DNA of 32,163 nt, taken from the NCBI GenBank assembly GCA_944393475.1, contig CALYAI010000112.1, positions 1 through 32,163 of the forward strand, read 5' to 3'. Positions 23,260 to 29,527 of the stretch are shown here, piece after piece (the stretch's first letter is position 1; each line of letters starts with the position of its first letter). The DNA comes from an uncultured Clostridia bacterium (GTDB taxonomy: Bacteria; Bacillota; Clostridia; TANB77; CAG-508). The position numbers and the translations under genes are program-made. Under the pieces are notes generated by a model. That model was not told where the DNA came from and did not search any database. It saw nothing but the letters and a program-made list of their open reading frames with translations.

Positions 23260-24924
23260 TTATGCCTCCTTTGCCGCCGGTGCGGCATGTTTTGCCCGGT
23301 ACTGTGCCCGCCGGGCTGCGGATAAATTAAAAAACTGCTTCCACTTTTCAATGAATGCAAAAACTTCGTCATCCGGCCGGCGGTTCGCATAACCTCTCGC
23401 CTGCACGACCGTGCCGGCTGTCGACAACTCCAGTGTGACATACGGCTTGTCCGGCTCCGTTTCGCGTCGGATGAAAAAGATGTAAGTCTCGCCGCGCTGC
23501 ATTCGGTCTATGTAATGCGTGCCGCCTACACAGATGTTCTGTGTTTCGCCCTCGGCAATCAGTTCGGCGCCTGAGTTTGCCGGGCGGATCAGCAGGCCAT
23601 TGGAATCAAAACAGTACTTTTCTTTTATCTGCGGCAGGCGTTTTCGGTAGGCGGCGTCCTTTTGGCGCACCGTCTTTGCCTTTTCGCGCAAAACGCGCTT
23701 TCGTTCCAGTTCCTGCAGGCGGTCATGCTCCGTTTTAAAGTCTTTCGGGAATCGCTTGGATTTCCGGCTCAGATCTACATGCAGGTTTTCGCAGAATGTG
23801 CGGTAGTCCAGATAGTCGTGCAGATACACATGTTTCTTTAAACAGTATCGCACGGTGGCTGCATCCACACGTCCGTTTTGGAGCGCATTGCGCAGTGTAT
23901 AGCCGCAGCCGGCCGCCCAATTCAGCACTTCCTGTGTGAACGGGACGCCAAGCCGGCGCAGCCCCCTAAGCGGCAGGTCTGCGTTGCGGCCGGAGTGCAG
24001 AATGCGCAGCACATTTTGTAATTCTTCCCGGTTATTGCAGTAAAACGCGCGCTGCACGGTGCTTGCCCGCCGGTTCATGTCGGCCGCCAAAGCGCAGCGG
24101 GCTGCCGTGACCGCCGCCCATCCAAATCCCTGCTTGACCATTCGCTCTGCCAGCACCGGGTACAGGCTGTAAAAACGCAGGTAGTGCAGCAGCGTGTCGC
24201 CCCGCAAATAATTCTCACGGAACCGGTCAACCGCGCAGTATTTCAAATTCGACTGCAAGACCTTTTTACAGTCGTACCAGTCGGTGTCCGGGATATAGTA
24301 AGGATAGCCGTAGCCGCATTGCCAGTGCACGCCCTGCGGGAAGTGCGTCATACGCCGCAGCCAGATGCCCCAGTAGCCGTCGCGGTCTTCGTAAAATACA
24401 TCCGGCGTGTTCAAAAACGCGTAGTAGTTTCCCGGCGCCAGCTCGCGCTTGAATGCACGGACATCGTGCAGGTCAAAATACAAAACGTAGTGCAGCGACC
24501 ATTCGATGGGCACGTTTTGAAAATCGCCCCGAAAGTCCTTGCGCACATACCAGCTGCGTGCCAGCAGCGCGCCGTTCGGCATCCTGTCAAACTTTACGAC
24601 ATAGCCCTTTTGCATCAGCCGGCTGCGGCCGCGCCCGGCGTCTTTGAACATGACCGGGCTTTGGCAGTGCGGGCACAGCGCCGGCTCATTGTGGCGGGCT
24701 GCAAAGGCGTTTTGCATTTCGGGTGTTACCGTTCGGTAGCCGGACAGCTCGAGCGCCACCCAGCGGTTGCACTTGGTGCAGTAGCCGACTCTGTGGCCGG
24801 CTGTGCGCTTTGTGAACAGGAAGCCGCATTCAAACGTGAAGTCTTCGACTTCTTTAATAAACTTCTTTGTGCGTTTCGGCAGATGGCCGATGATCCAATC
24901 ATCGGTGACAGAGTTCTTTTGCAT
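23260..24924 (-). CDS. PcfJ-like protein
   Basis: A 554-residue protein. The N-terminal part carries a CTKCNRW...CPHCQSP zinc-finger pair. The C-terminal part has the PcfJ signature (LIAEGETQNICVGGTHYIDRMQRGETYIFFIR, then KPYVTLEL). PcfJ was named from the conjugative plasmid pCF10, and relatives occur in ICEs and phages. The molecular role is unknown. The start is ATG 24924 behind AGGAGG. It follows the PcfK-like gene, the same pairing as in plasmids. Confidence 0.88.
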   Translation of the reverse strand: MQKNSVTDDWIIGHLPKRTKKFIKEVEDFTFECGFLFTKRTAGHRVGYCTKCNRWVALELSGYRTVTPEMQNAFAARHNEPALCPHCQSPVMFKDAGRGRSRLMQKGYVVKFDRMPNGALLARSWYVRKDFRGDFQNVPIEWSLHYVLYFDLHDVRAFKRELAPGNYYAFLNTPDVFYEDRDGYWGIWLRRMTHFPQGVHWQCGYGYPYYIPDTDWYDCKKVLQSNLKYCAVDRFRENYLRGDTLLHYLRFYSLYPVLAERMVKQGFGWAAVTAARCALAADMNRRASTVQRAFYCNNREELQNVLRILHSGRNADLPLRGLRRLGVPFTQEVLNWAAGCGYTLRNALQNGRVDAATVRYCLKKHVYLHDYLDYRTFCENLHVDLSRKSKRFPKDFKTEHDRLQELERKRVLREKAKTVRQKDAAYRKRLPQIKEKYCFDSNGLLIRPANSGAELIAEGETQNICVGGTHYIDRMQRGETYIFFIRRETEPDKPYVTLELSTAGTVVQARGYANRRPDDEVFAFIEKWKQFFNLSAARRAQYRAKHAAPAAKEA

Positions 24925-24937
24925 TTCCCCTTCCTCC

Positions 24938-25240
24938 TTACAGCAGGTCGAACAGGTCGACGATCTTCGAGGACGCGGCATCCTGAAAGCCGTAGAAGTC
25001 GCGCACCCAGCTCCACACTGTGGCGTCCTCCACTACGGCCACATTGCCCTGCGCCTGCTTTTTTGCCTTGCTTTTGACCTGCTCCACACAGGCCTGCAGC
25101 GTTTTTTCTTTCACCTTTTCGGCGTTTTCGGCGCTGATAAGTTCGTGCTCAATGATATGGCTCGCGATCAGCTGCGCATACTGCTCGCCGATTTCCTCCG
25201 CCTCTTTATCGATCTTGGCGGTCGCTTCTTCAATGGTCAT
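24938..25240 (-). CDS. PcfK-like protein
   Basis: A 100-residue helical protein. KEAEEIGEQYAQLIASHIIEHELISAENAEKVKEKTLQACVEQVKSKAKKQ and the closing ATVWSWVRDFYGFQD resemble PcfK-type proteins, and it is encoded directly before the PcfJ-like gene. The start overlaps the VRR-NUC stop. Function is unknown; the pair may act together. Confidence 0.8.
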   Translation of the reverse strand: MTIEEATAKIDKEAEEIGEQYAQLIASHIIEHELISAENAEKVKEKTLQACVEQVKSKAKKQAQGNVAVVEDATVWSWVRDFYGFQDAASSKIVDLFDLL

Positions 25241-25628
25241 TTGTTTTCCCCTTTCTTAAACTCAAATATTCCGTGATCACGCGGATGGCGCGGTCGGCCG
25301 AGTAGCAGACGGCCGTTTTGTAACCAAGCGTGGCCGCTGTGTCCAGAAAACGCATCTGCGCCCCGGTCGGTTTGTTTTTGCCGTATTTCATTTCAATGAA
25401 CAGGCCGTGGTACGGTCCGGCCGGGCATGGGATGAACACATCCGGCGCGCCGGGCTGCAGGCCTGCACGTTTTAAAGCTGCGCCGGCTGCGCGCGAGCGT
25501 TTGCCCTCGTTCGGGATATGTATGGCCACAGCCAGCGCCGGTTCGTGCGGCGCCATCCAGCGGATCCACTCAAAGAGCGTCTCCTGCTCGGCCTGTTCAC
25601 TGGAGGCTTTCATGTCCTGTGCGCGCAT
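25230..25628 (-). CDS. VRR-NUC domain nuclease
   Basis: A 132-residue PD-(D/E)XK nuclease of the stand-alone VRR-NUC type, with AIHIPNEGKRS, KRAGLQPGAPDVFIP and the catalytic GLFIEMKYGKNKPTGAQ. Phage members are junction-resolving or structure-specific nucleases. The start is ATG 25628 behind AAGGAGG, 32 bp inside the preceding gene. Confidence 0.92.
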   Translation of the reverse strand: MRAQDMKASSEQAEQETLFEWIRWMAPHEPALAVAIHIPNEGKRSRAAGAALKRAGLQPGAPDVFIPCPAGPYHGLFIEMKYGKNKPTGAQMRFLDTAATLGYKTAVCYSADRAIRVITEYLSLRKGKTNDH

Positions 25629-26079
25629 CTTGCCCTCCTTTCCAGCATTTGCTGAATACATCACCGCTGTAAATATCCAGCAGCTGCAGGGCAGTCGTCA
25701 GCGCCTGCGGGCTGCCGGCGTTCAGTTCTTTATGCAGCTGCACACGCATGGCGTCTGTTGGCAGTGCCAGCGCGATCTGGCGTTTGTTCATCTCACGCTG
25801 ATACTTTAGGTCTCCTGCATAACGCGCCACACTCTTAGCCAGCCCCGTGCGCGTCTCCTGTGCCACGCGGCCCGGCAGGCTGCCTCTTTTTTCAAGCAGG
25901 CTCAGGTAATAGAACGCGATCAAAAGCGCCTGCTCTTCAAACGGGCGGGCTGTGTACTCTTCTGAACGCATAAACGTCTCGAACCTACCGTTTTGCAGCA
26001 CCGGGCGCAGTACCGTCTGCATCTCGGTGCAAAGTGCATCCGGCAGATCATAGCGGTGTACTTTTGTAATATCCGTCAA
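25597..26079 (-). CDS. Unknown early protein downstream of Rep (160 aa)
   Basis: A 160-residue mostly helical protein with a TTG start at 26079 behind AAAGGAG, four bases after the Rep stop. The region before this start uses GTGAGAATTTG, the same sequence that precedes the Rep start. Motifs such as PFEEQALLIAFYYLSLLEKRG and KRQIALALPTD are not familiar to me. Coupling to Rep suggests a replication accessory role. Confidence 0.7.
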   Translation of the reverse strand: MTDITKVHRYDLPDALCTEMQTVLRPVLQNGRFETFMRSEEYTARPFEEQALLIAFYYLSLLEKRGSLPGRVAQETRTGLAKSVARYAGDLKYQREMNKRQIALALPTDAMRVQLHKELNAGSPQALTTALQLLDIYSGDVFSKCWKGGQDARTGHESLQ

Positions 26080-26083
26080 ATTC

Positions 26084-26815
26084 TCACTCCTTTTTGATAA
26101 ACCGGCATGTCTGGCACGGGAACATCGCACCGTTGAACGTGTTTTCGTAGACCACGTTTTCAAGCGACGATTCGTCCAGATAGTAGCCTTTCGGGGCTCT
26201 GGGCTTTTCCGGCCAGCGGCCCGACACCAGCACCGTGACCTTTGGCTGCGGCCGGATCAGGTTGCGGCTGGTGCCCATCGTCTTTTTTGTGTGCGCCTGT
26301 TCGCCGTCTCGTTTTTTGCGGTGGTTTTCCTTGCTGATGTATTCGCCTATGGAATGCCACTTTCTATCGTCCAGCAATTCTATTTTCGGATTGCCATACG
26401 GCCACGGCGGCAGGCTGCGCAGGGGCACGTCGCTGTTAAAAAGCATATGGATGTGCATGGCGCAGTTCTCGCTTTCAATGCACCACATGTATTTAAACGG
26501 CTGCCCGGCCTTTTTGTATGCGTCGCGCAGCTTGCGCAGATACTTGCGCCAAATCTCGCGGCAGTCATCCAGACATGCCGGGCGCAGCTCACGCTTGAAT
26601 GTGTATGTAACGAAGTAGTCTCCCTCTCCGAAATTCGCATTGGCCAGCAGACCCATGTATTTGATTTTGCGGCGGTCATTGACTCTGGCCGCCTTTTCAG
26701 ATGTCTCCTTTTCGTTAGGGTTGCGGCATACCCAGCCCTTGCCGTAGCGTGTGGAAAACGTGCGCTCCACATAGATGAAATTCTTGATCCGATACTCTTT
26801 TTTGATCCAGGGCAA
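26084..26815 (-). CDS. HUH rolling-circle-type replication initiator (Rep)
   Basis: A 243-residue single-tyrosine HUH endonuclease. Motif 1 is FVTYTF (68-73), motif 2 is HIHMLF with the metal-binding HxH at 121-123, and motif 3 is GEYISKE with catalytic Tyr159 and Lys162. A CQTC pair near the end could bind zinc. It would nick an origin, stay joined to the 5' end and start rolling-circle synthesis. No helicase, primase, polymerase or DnaD-type initiator is present elsewhere. TTG 26815 lies seven bases from AAAGGG. The frame is open to 26953 but that part covers the repeats upstream. Confidence 0.85.
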   Translation of the reverse strand: MPWIKKEYRIKNFIYVERTFSTRYGKGWVCRNPNEKETSEKAARVNDRRKIKYMGLLANANFGEGDYFVTYTFKRELRPACLDDCREIWRKYLRKLRDAYKKAGQPFKYMWCIESENCAMHIHMLFNSDVPLRSLPPWPYGNPKIELLDDRKWHSIGEYISKENHRKKRDGEQAHTKKTMGTSRNLIRPQPKVTVLVSGRWPEKPRAPKGYYLDESSLENVVYENTFNGAMFPCQTCRFIKKE

Positions 26816-26819
26816 ATTC

Positions 26820-27027
26820 TCACCCTTTCTTTGGACGGATTTTCCCACCGTTGAAAATATGAAATTTCCAACCGTGGAAAAATACCTGCTTCGGCCGGCG
26901 AGGGGTGCGCCGCTTCTTCCGGCTGCGCCCGCTTCGCCTAAGCCATCCCCCAAAAAAACAGCCGGCTGCTTTCACCCTTATTTTTGTCCTGCTCGTTCTA
27001 AAATTAATACTTTAATCAAGGGTGAAA
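26820..27027 (-). promoter_or_regulatory. Rep leader with competing anti-SD element
   Basis: The octamer AAGGGTGA occurs as the Rep ribosome binding site (26827-26820) and again at 26979-26972. Its complement TCACCCTT occurs upstream at 27025-27018 and can pair with either copy (a 10-bp perfect inverted repeat with the nearer one). Pairing with the near copy would leave the ribosome binding site free, and pairing with the far one would mask it. Confidence 0.55.
26841..26881. repeat. Two direct, self-palindromic repeats upstream of Rep (origin or operator candidate)
   Basis: TTTCCCACCGTTGAAAA (26841-26857) and TTTCCAACCGTGGAAAA (26865-26881) match at 15 of 17 bases, 24 bp apart. Each is roughly an inverted repeat itself (TTTCC...GGAAA). 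They lie just before the Rep start, where Rep binding sites or origins often lie. Confidence 0.55.
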
Positions 27028-27067
27028 ACGGCGCCACAACGCCGTTTTTTCTCGGGGTTTCTTCTCC
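26882..27067. other. Non-coding stretch before Rep, possible replication origin
   Basis: Together with 26816-26881 this is the largest gap in the early operon (about 250 bp). It holds a GC-rich part (26885-26945), the palindrome CAGCCGGCTG followed by seven T on the minus strand, an AT-rich 38-bp loop between 10-bp inverted repeats (26970-26979 and 27018-27027), and a hairpin at 27025-27048. No ORF with a credible start is seen. Confidence 0.45.
27025..27050. terminator. Hairpin with T-runs on both sides, upstream of Rep
   Basis: AAAACGGCG pairs with CGCCGTTTT (9 bp, loop CCACAA) and is followed on the plus strand by TT. The plus strand has six T in total and the minus strand four. It can act as a terminator on the plus strand, for example for an RNA antisense to the early transcript, or as an attenuator between the membrane protein gene and Rep. 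Confidence 0.55.
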
Positions 27068-27283
27068 TTATTTCCGCCCTGCCCGGAACAGTGCCAGAGT
27101 ATCTCTTGTGTTGATATATATAATGTATAGAACGGCCGGGATCACGAACGCCATGATCTCGCCGCCGACGCCCGGACCGCCGCGCTCGGCGGCGGCCAGG
27201 CTGCGGAACACAGCAAACAGTACGCTGGAGGTCAGCACATAGGCTGCGCCGAGGCACACGGCGCGCAAAACTTCACGCTTCAT
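27068..27283 (-). CDS. Small membrane protein (71 aa)
   Basis: A 71-residue protein with two predicted membrane helices (about 5-23 and 40-56) and a basic C-terminus. ATG 27283 overlaps the preceding stop by 11 bases, with GAGGAC upstream. No family is recognised. Early expression makes superinfection exclusion or membrane-linked replication possible roles. Confidence 0.7.
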   Translation of the reverse strand: MKREVLRAVCLGAAYVLTSSVLFAVFRSLAAAERGGPGVGGEIMAFVIPAVLYIIYINTRDTLALFRAGRK

Positions 27284-27674
27284 CGGGCTTGTCCTCCTCT
27301 GCGTCGTTTTGTGCAGTTGACTGCAAAATGGCTGTTGTTGTGTCGGCAATCTCGCCAATCAGCTTCATGGCCGTTTCGGTGAGCTGTTCGCACGCACTTT
27401 CGATATGGTTCATCCGCTGCCGTAGTTCCTGCTGCTTCGCTTCGTCCGAATCGTGCCCGAAAAGCTCGGTCATGACATCGATCGCTATGTACAGCGTGCT
27501 GTCGCCGGTGACGTTGATTTGCACTGCATCGCTTGGGTAATGTGCGATCACCCACTCAAATGCATCTGTCTTTTTGTATTTCAGTGCAAGGATCCTCGGG
27601 TCTATACTGTTTACCAGTACGGCCAGCTGCTCTTCTACAAACTTGCGCTTGGTTTCGTATTCGCTTTCAGTCAT
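27273..27674 (-). CDS. Unknown early protein (133 aa)
   Basis: A 133-residue acidic protein. The front half is mixed and the back half is a helix (EAKQQELRQRMNHIESACEQLTETAMKLIGEIADTTTAI). The start is ATG 27674, overlapping the HTH gene by eight bases. I do not recognise it. Confidence 0.7.
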   Translation of the reverse strand: MTESEYETKRKFVEEQLAVLVNSIDPRILALKYKKTDAFEWVIAHYPSDAVQINVTGDSTLYIAIDVMTELFGHDSDEAKQQELRQRMNHIESACEQLTETAMKLIGEIADTTTAILQSTAQNDAEEDKPDEA

Positions 27675-27930
27675 GGAACTCGCTCCTTTCGATCTGCTCG
27701 CGCAGACGTTCAATATGCAGCGCGATCTCACTGGAATAGTTGCGGTTGCTCTGGTTCACATAACCGGCCTGCTGCATGATCGCATATGCCTTTGCCCGGC
27801 CGACATCGAACATACGCTGCACACCGTCCACGTCGACCAGTTTGTCGTTTTTCAGATCGTCCAGCGTCAGCGACAGGTTTATGCAAACACTTGACTTTTG
27901 GCCTGTGTTTTTATATAATTTAGTTGTCAT
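27667..27930 (-). CDS. Small HTH DNA-binding protein (87 aa), excisionase-like
   Basis: An 87-residue protein. LVDVDGVQRMFDVGRAKAYAIMQQAGYV is a winged-helix/MerR-type recognition segment like those in small excisionases and phage regulators. ATG 27930 lies behind AAAGGAG, which sits in the loop of a 7-bp hairpin (AAAAACT/AGTTTTT). A role as Xis or an early regulator is likely, but the integrase is far away. Confidence 0.65.
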   Translation of the reverse strand: MTTKLYKNTGQKSSVCINLSLTLDDLKNDKLVDVDGVQRMFDVGRAKAYAIMQQAGYVNQSNRNYSSEIALHIERLREQIERSEFHD

Positions 27931-27954
27931 AAGTAAAAACTCCTTTCAGTTTTT

Positions 27955-27989
27955 CCGTCCTGTTGCCGCAGGGCGGTTTTTTATTTTTT
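27955..27989 (+). terminator. Plus-strand intrinsic terminator within the early operon
   Basis: CCGTCCT pairs with AGGGCGG (one T-G pair that is a mismatch on the other strand) and is followed by TTTTTTATTTTTT on the plus strand. All genes around it are on the minus strand, so it would end antisense transcription. Confidence 0.75.
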
Positions 27990-28166
27990 GAAGATACAAG
28001 GTTTTCTTTCAAATTCAGCAAATTCCCATTCTTGCGGAACTCTATGGAAAATATAGCAGCTGCTAAAACCCTCCGGGTTACGCAGTGGGCAATTATTGCA
28101 GTTTTTATTTTCTGCGCAAACCGACTTGATTAAATTTAGTGCGTTTTGGATTTTTGTATAATCCAT
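27981..28166 (-). CDS. Small Cys-rich early protein (61 aa)
   Basis: A 61-residue protein. SVCAENKNCNNCPLR, later SSCYIF and a final PCIF give a cluster of cysteines typical of small zinc proteins in Firmicutes phages. GTG 28175 is in frame, but ATG 28166 is properly spaced from AGGAGG. Its leader is a near copy of the leader of the next upstream gene. Confidence 0.7.
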   Translation of the reverse strand: MDYTKIQNALNLIKSVCAENKNCNNCPLRNPEGFSSCYIFHRVPQEWEFAEFERKPCIFKK

Positions 28167-28210
28167 TGTTTTCACCTCCTGTGAAGATTTGTTGCATGAT
28201 TGTCGAATTA
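28167..28210 (-). repeat. Repeated 5' leader, copy A
   Basis: About 45 bp closely similar to 28468-28511. The shared pattern on the minus strand is AATTCGACAA, TGCAACAAAT, TTCACAGGAGGTGA. The ribosome binding site AGGAG forms the loop of a TTCAC/GTGAA stem. Confidence 0.7.
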
Positions 28211-28465
28211 TCAGTCCTGTGGGCGGCTTTTCTCATTTTCAACGAACCGTGTTATGTTTTCGGCTATTTTCTTACCGTCCAGCTCAATCGTTGGCTGTAA
28301 ATCATATGGCGTCTTGTCCAGCTCACACATCAGAATGTCCCATATTGACATCAGTGTGTTTTTGCACTGGTGTTTTTTTGGCAGCGTTTTCACTGCGTCC
28401 AGAATGATTTGAACCGACTTGCGAATGTCATCTTGGTTTTCCGGGTCGTGTACTTCCAGATACAT
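28211..28465 (-). CDS. Unknown early protein (84 aa)
   Basis: An 84-residue protein with ATG behind AGGAGGTGAG. Helical segments DIRKSVQIILDAVKTLPKK and TIELDGKKIAENITRFVENEK are visible, with no motif I can name. It is the first gene after cro. Confidence 0.7.
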   Translation of the reverse strand: MYLEVHDPENQDDIRKSVQIILDAVKTLPKKHQCKNTLMSIWDILMCELDKTPYDLQPTIELDGKKIAENITRFVENEKSRPQD

Positions 28466-28467
28466 TT

Positions 28468-28511
28468 GTTCTCACCTCCTGTGAATATTTGTTGCAGGTT
28501 TGTCGAATTCA
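28468..28511 (-). repeat. Repeated 5' leader, copy B
   Basis: The partner of 28167-28210, in front of the 84-residue protein. Here the stem around the ribosome binding site is TCAC/GTGA. The copy ends next to the operator-like repeat at the 3' end of cro. Confidence 0.7.
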
Positions 28512-28515
28512 ATAC

Positions 28516-28539
28516 TACTCGTATCGTGTAGTTACATTG
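28516..28539. repeat. Operator-like repeat at the 3' end of cro
   Basis: This 24-bp sequence differs from 28744-28767 at only two positions (core CTCGTATCGTGTAG versus CTCGTTTCGTGTAG). It overlaps the cro stop codon. The two copies flank the cro gene, 228 bp apart. Confidence 0.75.
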
Positions 28540-28729
28540 CAAAAAAAATACTTTCAACAGATGTATTGTAGTACCTTGCCAATCTGACTTTGATTTCATC
28601 ACGCGGAATTCGGATGTCATTCTCATAATTTGCCAGCGCAGACTCTGTAATCGCAACCGCTTTTGCCACTTCTGCACGCTTTTTTGCGTTTTGCATCCGT
28701 AAATCCCTTAATTTTTCACCAACAGTCAT
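28532..28729 (-). CDS. Cro-like XRE repressor
   Basis: A 65-residue single-domain helix-turn-helix protein (KKRAEVAKAVAITESALANYENDIRIP). It is divergent from the S24 repressor, is the first gene of the early operon and has a strong ribosome binding site, AGGAGGTGAG. This is the position and size of Cro proteins that favour lytic growth. The frame is open further upstream, but only ATG 28729 lies downstream of the promoter. Confidence 0.88.
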   Translation of the reverse strand: MTVGEKLRDLRMQNAKKRAEVAKAVAITESALANYENDIRIPRDEIKVRLARYYNTSVESIFFAM

Positions 28730-28763
28730 GTACTCACCTCCTATACTCGTTTCGTGTAGTTTC

Positions 28764-28792
28764 ATTGTACCACGTAGCATTGCATTTGTCAA
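28764..28792 (-). promoter_or_regulatory. Early (PR-like) promoter
   Basis: On the minus strand TTGACA (28792-28787), 17 bp, TACAAT (28769-28764). It drives cro and the early operon. One operator-like site lies at the start point (28744-28767) and another upstream of the -35 box (28792-28812). Confidence 0.88.
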
Positions 28793-28813
28793 CACTTTTC
28801 GTGTAGTTTTTTC

Positions 28814-28842
28814 TTGACTTTTTTCACGTTTCGTGTTATTGT
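28814..28842 (+). promoter_or_regulatory. Repressor (PRM-like) promoter
   Basis: TTGACT (28814-28819), 17 bp, TATTGT (28837-28842). The expected start point, near 28849, leaves almost no leader before the repressor coding region. Confidence 0.75.
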
Positions 28843-28856
28843 ATTGTTGAAATGAG

Positions 28857-29513
28857 GTGATCAAAATATTTAAAGATGTTTTAAAAAAATTAAGAAAAGA
28901 CGCTCGCCTGTCGCAAAATCAGCTTGCTGAAAAGCTCGGTCTTGCTCCCAGTACGATCGGAAATTATGAGCAAGGCACACGAATCCCAGATTACGAGACA
29001 CTCGAACTGATTGCCGATTTTTTCAATGTAAATATGGATGTCCTTTTCAATCGAAACGAGTATATAGCGCGTCTTCTTCCACCAGAAATCACCGACGATG
29101 TTGTAGAAATCCCAGTCATTGGTGAAATAGCAGCGGGTTATAACGAATTAGCAGTAGAGGACTGGACCGGCGAAACGGTGAAAATCCCTACTGATTACTT
29201 ACACGGCAGAAAAAAAGAAGAATTTTTTGTTCTAACGGTACACGGTGACTCTATGTACCCCATTTACATGGACGGCGACAAAGTGCTGATTTTACGTCAG
29301 GAAACGCTGAACCACAGCGGCGAGATCGGGGCCGTGCTGTATGGCGGCGAACTGGCCACGCTCAAGCGCGTGGAATACGCAACCGGCGAGGATTGGATGA
29401 AGCTTGTGCCCGTCAATCCGAATTATCCACCGAAAACGATCACCGGCGCAGACCTTGAAGAATGCCGTATAATCGGCATTCCTAAGATAGTTGTTCGCGA
29501 GATTAAAGGCTAA
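28857..29513 (+). CDS. CI-like repressor (HTH plus S24 peptidase)
   Basis: A 218-residue lysogeny repressor. Residues 5-62 are an XRE helix-turn-helix (LSQNQLAEKLGLAPSTIGNYEQG). Residues 85-218 are a LexA-type S24 domain with nucleophile Ser132 in GDSMYP, Lys170 in ATLKRV and a cleavage site Ala93-Gly94. RecA-stimulated self-cleavage would induce the prophage. GTG 28857 overlaps the only Shine-Dalgarno-like sequence (GAGGTGATC), so the real start is uncertain: leaderless GTG or a rare codon such as ATA 28866. Confidence 0.93.
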   Translation: MIKIFKDVLKKLRKDARLSQNQLAEKLGLAPSTIGNYEQGTRIPDYETLELIADFFNVNMDVLFNRNEYIARLLPPEITDDVVEIPVIGEIAAGYNELAVEDWTGETVKIPTDYLHGRKKEEFFVLTVHGDSMYPIYMDGDKVLILRQETLNHSGEIGAVLYGGELATLKRVEYATGEDWMKLVPVNPNYPPKTITGADLEECRIIGIPKIVVREIKG

Positions 29514-29527
29514 AAAGGAGATAAAAA

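Larger units (their letters stand above)
28744..28843. promoter_or_regulatory. Operator cluster between cro and repressor
   Basis: Three sites share TTTCGTGT: 28744-28767, 28792-28812 and 28822-28843. The last is a palindrome, CACG-TTT-CGTG, and lies inside the repressor promoter spacer. A fourth copy is at 28516. This matches a lambda-like genetic switch with several related operators. Confidence 0.75.

Noticed and set aside
24184..25077. Plus-strand 297-codon open frame
   Set aside because: It is antisense to the PcfJ/PcfK genes, which have clear family signatures and proper ribosome binding sites.
26816..26953. Rep starting at TTG 26953
   Set aside because: This extension has no ribosome binding site and would turn the palindromic repeats into protein (FSTVG twice). 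TTG 26815 has a well-placed AAAGGG.
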